A DNA stretch of 10,682 bases, taken from Verrucomicrobiaceae bacterium (GTDB lineage Bacteria > Verrucomicrobiota > Verrucomicrobiia > Verrucomicrobiales > Verrucomicrobiaceae). Made by a program: the position numbers and the translations under genes. Shown here one piece after another: positions 7,601 through 10,682 of this stretch (its first letter is position 1; each line of letters starts with the position of its first letter). The DNA is taken from positions 1-10,682 of the forward strand of contig CANHTV010000088.1 of NCBI GenBank assembly GCA_947463285.1, given 5' to 3'. The notes beneath the pieces were generated by a model. That model saw nothing but the letters and a program-made list of their open reading frames with translations. It had not been told where the DNA came from and ran no database searches.

Positions 7601-7629
7601 CTGGCAAAACTTTCATCAATGCTTATCTC
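7601..7629 (+). promoter_or_regulatory. Possible promoter of the tRNA-Val gene
   Basis: CTGGCA (7601-7606) and TATCTC (7624-7629) are spaced by 17 bases and would start transcription about ten bases before the mature tRNA 5' end. Both boxes are poor matches to consensus, so the call rests mainly on position. Confidence 0.25.
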
Positions 7630-7645
7630 TCGGCCCCCAATCACC

Positions 7646-7720
7646 GCGCGGTTAGCTCAGCGGTAGAGCACTGCCTTCACACGGCAGGGGTCGCAGGTTC
7701 GAACCCTGCACCGCGCACCA
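7646..7720 (+). tRNA. tRNA-Val, anticodon CAC
   Basis: The full cloverleaf is visible. The 7-bp acceptor stem is GCGCGGT (7646-7652) with ACCGCGC (7710-7716). The D arm is GCTC/GAGC, and the anticodon stem CTGCC/GGCAG (7671-7675, 7683-7687) encloses loop TTCACAC with anticodon CAC at 7678-7680. The T arm is GCAGG-TTCGAAC-CCTGC (7693-7709), followed by discriminator A and an encoded CCA (7718-7720). Anticodon CAC reads the valine codon GUG. The gene is intact and stands alone, just downstream of the nucleotidyltransferase remnant; no partial copy of its 3' end was seen elsewhere in the window. Confidence 0.97.
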
Positions 7721-7723
7721 TTA

Positions 7724-7754
7724 AAAAACCCTCTTCATCACGAAGAGGGTTTTT
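7724..7754. terminator. Strong bidirectional intrinsic terminator
   Basis: A 13-bp perfect stem, AAAAACCCTCTTC (7724-7736) with GAAGAGGGTTTTT (7742-7754), closes a 5-base loop. A T-run follows the GC part on both strands. It lies 3 bases after the tRNA 3' end on the plus strand and 18 bases past the stop of the ArsC/Spx-like gene on the minus strand, so it serves both convergent units. Confidence 0.93.
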
Positions 7755-7772
7755 GATTTTCAGGCCAATGCC

Positions 7773-8129
7773 TCAGCTGAAAGCCGTGCTCCAGGTGGAC
7801 TCATGAAAGCCTAACAAATAGATGGACTTCAACTCGTCGATGACGAAGGGCCGCTTCACCAGATTTCCGTTCTGAGAGAGCAGCAGCAGGGCGTCTTCCG
7901 TCGTCATCTGTGGCAGTTTGTCCTTCATGCCGAGAGCTCGGTAATCCTGGCCGGCGGTATTAAAGAGCGGGCGCAGCTGATCTTCATGCGCCTTCAGCAT
8001 GGCTTTTAATTCGGCGAGCGTCGGTGGCGTCTCGCGGATGGCGATTTCCTGATGACTGATGCCACGCGCTTTCAGCCACTTGAGGGCGTTTTTGCAGGTG
8101 GAGCAGCCTTGGTAGCCGTAGAATTTCAT
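7773..8129 (-). CDS. ArsC/Spx-family thioredoxin-fold protein
   Basis: This is 118 residues, the usual length for the ArsC/Spx/YffB family. The N-terminus MKFYGYQGCSTCKNALKWL has the family's beta strand followed by CSTC at residues 9-12. FNTAGQDYRALGMKDKL (56-72) and the NLVKRPFV segment (89-96, Arg93-Pro94) are the other family hallmarks. Members are either glutaredoxin-linked arsenate reductases, where the first Cys attacks arsenate, or redox-sensing RNA polymerase partners (Spx/MgsR) in Gram-positive bacteria, or YffB-like proteins of unclear role. Nothing here decides between them: no ars operon genes are adjacent, and the CxxC motif also occurs in Spx. Only 21 bases separate it from the upstream coiled-coil gene, so the two are probably co-transcribed and end at the terminator at 7724-7754. 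No Shine-Dalgarno site precedes the ATG. Confidence 0.88.
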   Translation of the reverse strand: MKFYGYQGCSTCKNALKWLKARGISHQEIAIRETPPTLAELKAMLKAHEDQLRPLFNTAGQDYRALGMKDKLPQMTTEDALLLLSQNGNLVKRPFVIDELKSIYLLGFHESTWSTAFS

Positions 8130-8150
8130 GAGGCAACGTGGGCTGAATGA

Positions 8151-8996
8151 TCAGGGCTGCACCTTGGGAGCTTGCGGTGTGGCCTCAGGCTCGAAGTCGA
8201 GGATCTCCTGATGGGTGCGCAGGGCCTGCCGAGCTTTTTCGAAGTAGCTGCTGAGGTCTTCTGCGTTGGCGTTTTGTTTGTCCTGAATCAGGTCGTCGAG
8301 CTTTTTCATGAGGGCCTCGGTGTCCAGATTGACGCTGCGCATGGCTTTCTGGGCGGAAGCGTAGATGCCGGAAAATTTACCCTCGGCTTCTTCATAGGCG
8401 CGGCGGGCACCTTCTTCGCGATAGAATTCCTTTTCCGCTTCACGGAAGTTCTTGCTGAACATGCGTTTAAAAAAGCCGAAATTGGACTTGGGTTTTTCGT
8501 TCGGGCGCTTGGCGGCGCTATCAAAGTATTCCTGAAGGGCGGTGAACTCCTGAAGAGGTTTTTGATACTGCTTTTGCAGGAAGCCGATACCACTGGTGAT
8601 GAGCATCAGTTTCTCGGCTTCGATCTTCGAGATGGCCTGGCCGGACTTCGCTTTTTGTTCGAGAAGGTTGATGTACTCGATGGTCTGTTTGTTGCCAGCG
8701 AAGATGTTTTCAAACTCCTTGTAGGCACTGGCGATCTGCTTGTGCTGGTCCTGACGCAGGCTGTTGAGATTTTCATCATGCTCATCGTTCAGAGCTTGCA
8801 GCGCCTTTTGATGCTGCTCGTTTTGCGCGGCGAGAGTGCGTTGAAGCTCCTCGTCTTTACTTTCTAGCGCCAGGGTGTGGGCCGCTTTGAGTTGATCTAT
8901 CTCCACCATCAGTCTGCCCGCGTCGGAGTGGTAATGCCAGATGCCGTAGCCCAGGGCGATGAAGACGAGTGTGAGGGCGATGTTTCTTGCATTCAT
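8151..8996 (-). CDS. Membrane-anchored coiled-coil protein of unknown function
   Basis: I do not recognise this 281-residue protein. Residues 6-21 (IALTLVFIALGYGIWH) form a single N-terminal membrane segment or uncleaved signal anchor. Residues ~28-95 are a strongly charged, Gln/Glu/Lys-rich alpha helix with a probable coiled coil. Residues ~96-160 continue as helix (EYINLLEQKAKSG, EAEKLMLITSGIGFLQKQY). A basic aromatic stretch, FGFFKRMFSKNF at 173-184, follows a Pro/Lys-rich hinge, and a second helical segment runs to ~267 before a Pro-rich tail. It is likely anchored in the inner membrane with the helices on one face. No catalytic motif is visible. It is the first gene of a probable two-gene operon with the ArsC/Spx-like gene 21 bases downstream and is divergent from the universal stress gene. 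Third-position codon bias and the length of the opposite-strand open frame were both weighed; the membrane segment and helix pattern favour this strand. Confidence 0.75.
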   Translation of the reverse strand: MNARNIALTLVFIALGYGIWHYHSDAGRLMVEIDQLKAAHTLALESKDEELQRTLAAQNEQHQKALQALNDEHDENLNSLRQDQHKQIASAYKEFENIFAGNKQTIEYINLLEQKAKSGQAISKIEAEKLMLITSGIGFLQKQYQKPLQEFTALQEYFDSAAKRPNEKPKSNFGFFKRMFSKNFREAEKEFYREEGARRAYEEAEGKFSGIYASAQKAMRSVNLDTEALMKKLDDLIQDKQNANAEDLSSYFEKARQALRTHQEILDFEPEATPQAPKVQP

Positions 8997-9140
8997 AATC
9001 TGGAGTGGGGTTTTCGGGGGATGTCACAGCATCATTCACAAGCGCGAACTTGGCAAGGCACAGCACAATCCCCGCCCAGAGGAAAACAAGGAAGGCAGGG
9101 CACGGCGAGTCTGGGGAAGTTAGCCTGAGGCAGCTTTCTT
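8997..9140. promoter_or_regulatory. Divergent intergenic region between the coiled-coil/ArsC-like operon and the UspA gene
   Basis: These 144 bases must hold both divergent promoters, but I see no clear -35/-10 pair for either. The only translation signal is GAGG at 9127-9130, ten bases before the UspA ATG. Confidence 0.45.
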
Positions 9141-10049
9141 ATGAAACCGTATTCACACATCGTCGCCGCCATCGACTTCACTCCTTCTTGCCGCAATGCT
9201 CTTCGCCAGGCAGTTCGTCTGGCTGCGGGAAATTCTGCCAAAGTCACGGTGGTGCATGTGATGGATGAGTTCCTGGTGCATGAGCTGAAAAAGGCACTTT
9301 CCGTCGATCAAGCCACGGTGCGCGCTGAGTGGCGGGCACGTTTGCAAAAGTTTGTCGAGGAAACCGACATCGGCACAGCACATGTGCAGGTGGAGGTGCG
9401 CATCGGCCATCCTTTGCAGGAAATTTCAGAACTCTGCTGCTCGCTTGGTGCCGATCTTTTGGTCATGGGCGTGAAGGGCTCACGTCAAGAGCCGAACCGT
9501 GTCGGTGTCATCGCTGCCAAGTGCGTGCGCAAAGCCCCGCTGGATGTGCTGCTGGTGCGAGAAGATGCCTCAGCAGCTTTTAAGAAAGTGGCGACCTGCG
9601 TGGATTTCTCCGAAAACTCAGCCAAGGCTGTGCGCCGTGCGCTTCTGATGGCGCAGGCGGACGGGGCTGTGGTGGACTGCCTTTATGTCTATCAATCCGC
9701 TCTCTCCATGTCGCTCGACTACGGTGGCATGGGGGCGCCTTTGCCGATCACGATCGATGCCGAGGCTCTGGATCGTTGGAACGAGGAATTGAAAAATTTC
9801 CTCATGCCTCTCAGTGCAGAGGTGCCTGATGTGCCACTGTCTTCGAGCGTCGTGGAGCGCATGAACATCCGTGAAACCATCCTGGAGCATGTGCAGGAAA
9901 CGCAGGCTGATCTCGTCGTCGTCGGTACTCGGGGTAAAACCGGACTGCGCGAAATGCTCATCGGTACCACGGCTGAAAAGATCGTGGCTAATGCGCCCTG
10001 TTCCATTCTGGCGGTCAAGCCAGATGCCATGACCATGACTCATGATTGA
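9141..10049 (+). CDS. Tandem-domain universal stress protein (UspA family)
   Basis: At 302 residues it has two Usp domains, about 1-141 and 146-294, each opening with a hydrophobic strand and an Asp (HIVAAIDFTPSCRNAL at 6-21, KVATCVDFSENSAKAV at 149-164) and closing with a V/I-L-x-V/K strand. The second domain carries the full ATP-binding signature G-x2-G-x9-G-T at 262-276 (GTRGKTGLREMLIGT). In the first domain the corresponding segment (110-123) has G-x2-G but then x8-G-V, so the phosphate-binding Ser/Thr is missing. Family knowledge: such cytoplasmic proteins support stress survival, with tandem forms acting like internal dimers. The start ATG at 9141 is ten bases after a GAGG element, the best ribosome binding site in the window. 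It is divergent from the coiled-coil operon and followed 114 bases later by a PAS sensor gene in the same direction. Confidence 0.93.
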   Translation: MKPYSHIVAAIDFTPSCRNALRQAVRLAAGNSAKVTVVHVMDEFLVHELKKALSVDQATVRAEWRARLQKFVEETDIGTAHVQVEVRIGHPLQEISELCCSLGADLLVMGVKGSRQEPNRVGVIAAKCVRKAPLDVLLVREDASAAFKKVATCVDFSENSAKAVRRALLMAQADGAVVDCLYVYQSALSMSLDYGGMGAPLPITIDAEALDRWNEELKNFLMPLSAEVPDVPLSSSVVERMNIRETILEHVQETQADLVVVGTRGKTGLREMLIGTTAEKIVANAPCSILAVKPDAMTMTHD

Positions 10050-10163
10050 GTCCATTCCTCTTCTATTCCATGTCAGATTTGATCCGGCATTCCATTCAGA
10101 ACCACGGTCACGGAAGCGGTCGTCGTTCTCCTGTGGCTACGCGTGGGGCCTGTTGACAGTGTC

Positions 10164-10682
10164 ATGATCCGCAAGAAGCGTCACAACCAGCCATCTGCCA
10201 TGTGTCCCACCACTGATCCCTCTCTTCTGCAAAGTCTCATCGACCACTCCGGCATGCTGGTCATGGGCCTGGATGTGGAAGGTCGCATCCAATGGATGAG
10301 CCGGGGCATGGAACTGCTTACTGGCTATGGGACATCGGAACTTTTTGGCAAAGATTGGGTCGAGACCCTGGTGCCGGAGGAACTCCGCGCCACCACCAGC
10401 AAACTCTGCCGTGGTGGAATCGGCACGGATCGCAGCCAGAGCCACCTCAATCCACTCATCACGCGTGATGGCTCAATACGCCTCATCGAGTGGCTGCACT
10501 CGGATATTAAAGACCCACAGGGGCAGGGACAAGTGACAGGCATTCTTTGCATCGGACGCGATGTCACGGATCTGCAAGCCGCTCGTGATGCCCTCATCAC
10601 CTCTGAGAAGCGCAGTCGTGCCATCGTCGAGACGGCGGTGAATGCCATCCTGACCATGAGTGAGGCCTGCATCATCGAGACA
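10164..10682 (+). CDS. PAS-domain sensor protein (probable histidine kinase or cyclase), truncated by window end
   Basis: 173 codons are open to the right edge. Residues ~21-136 form a PAS domain with PAC tail: LLQSLIDHSGMLVMGLDVEGRI, then NxGxxLLTGY-like GMELLTGYGTSELFGKDW (48-65), RDGSIRLIEW (101-110) and GILCIGRDVTD (126-136). A short helical linker (ALITSEKRSRAI) leads into a second PAS start, VETAVNAILTMSEACIIE (155-172). This linker-plus-PAS arrangement is common in sensor histidine kinases of the FixL type, but the output domain lies outside the window. No membrane segment is visible, so a cytoplasmic sensor is likely. The frame is open back to 10083; I chose ATG 10164, but ATG 10200 or GTG 10143 are possible and no Shine-Dalgarno site helps. 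Confidence 0.87.
   Translation, partial: MIRKKRHNQPSAMCPTTDPSLLQSLIDHSGMLVMGLDVEGRIQWMSRGMELLTGYGTSELFGKDWVETLVPEELRATTSKLCRGGIGTDRSQSHLNPLITRDGSIRLIEWLHSDIKDPQGQGQVTGILCIGRDVTDLQAARDALITSEKRSRAIVETAVNAILTMSEACIIET

Noticed and set aside
7646..7720. tRNA-Val as an integrase attachment site
   Set aside because: No integrase gene and no repeat of the tRNA 3' end were found in the window.
8172..8867. 231-codon plus-strand open frame opposite the coiled-coil gene
   Set aside because: Leu/Phe/Val-rich product typical of the antisense of a Glu/Lys/Gln-rich coiled coil; the minus-strand product has a proper membrane anchor and operon context.
10070..10156. 28-codon small open frame between the UspA and PAS genes
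   Set aside because: No ribosome binding site and no recognisable feature; chance length.
10153..10158. TTGACA box just before the PAS gene
   Set aside because: No -10 partner at 16-18 bases, and transcription would start inside the coding region.
1..10682. CRISPR arrays, insertion sequences, phage or defence genes
   Set aside because: No short regularly spaced repeats, no transposase or terminal inverted repeats and no defence-type domains were visible.

Overview
The window looks like a chromosomal piece of a Verrucomicrobiota bacterium, most likely near Prosthecobacter/Verrucomicrobium. The evidence is one very large secreted mosaic protein ending in a module I associate with that phylum (a WRxxNF-type segment, a DPDGDGLSNLMEYAL calcium-loop motif, and a RFLRLRV end), plus the near absence of Shine-Dalgarno sites in front of otherwise convincing genes. 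This placement is an inference from family knowledge, not a database result.

Layout. At the left edge, on the minus strand, is the N-terminal two thirds of a periplasmic di-heme cytochrome c peroxidase (1-746). It is divergent from a complete nucleotidyltransferase gene (915-1823). A gene-poor stretch of about 600 bases with palindromes follows (1824-2437). Then comes one giant gene (2438-7408, about 1656 aa) for an exported beta-rich protein: an N-terminal propeller-like region, FN3-like, cadherin-like and ASPM/HYDIN-like domains, two tandem discoidin-like repeats, further Ig/FN3-like domains, a choice-of-anchor-like domain and the C-terminal module.

Right after the giant gene lies a decayed copy of the last ~43 codons of the nucleotidyltransferase gene (7436-7569), with an in-frame stop replacing a Trp codon. 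The giant gene and its upstream region are therefore bracketed by an intact and a dead copy of the same 3' gene end, which suggests insertion, replacement or tandem duplication plus deletion. An intact tRNA-Val(CAC) gene follows (7646-7720), then a strong bidirectional terminator (7724-7754).

On the far side of the terminator, reading leftward, a probable two-gene operon encodes a membrane-anchored coiled-coil protein of unknown function (8151-8996) and an ArsC/Spx-fold thioredoxin-like protein (7773-8129). Divergent from it are a tandem-domain universal stress protein (9141-10049) and the start of a PAS-domain sensor protein that runs off the right edge (10164 onward).

Several genes (peroxidase, ArsC/Spx-like, UspA, PAS sensor) fit redox or stress sensing, but nothing in the sequence links them into one system. 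The most unusual content is the giant mosaic exoprotein and the pseudogene scar beside it.
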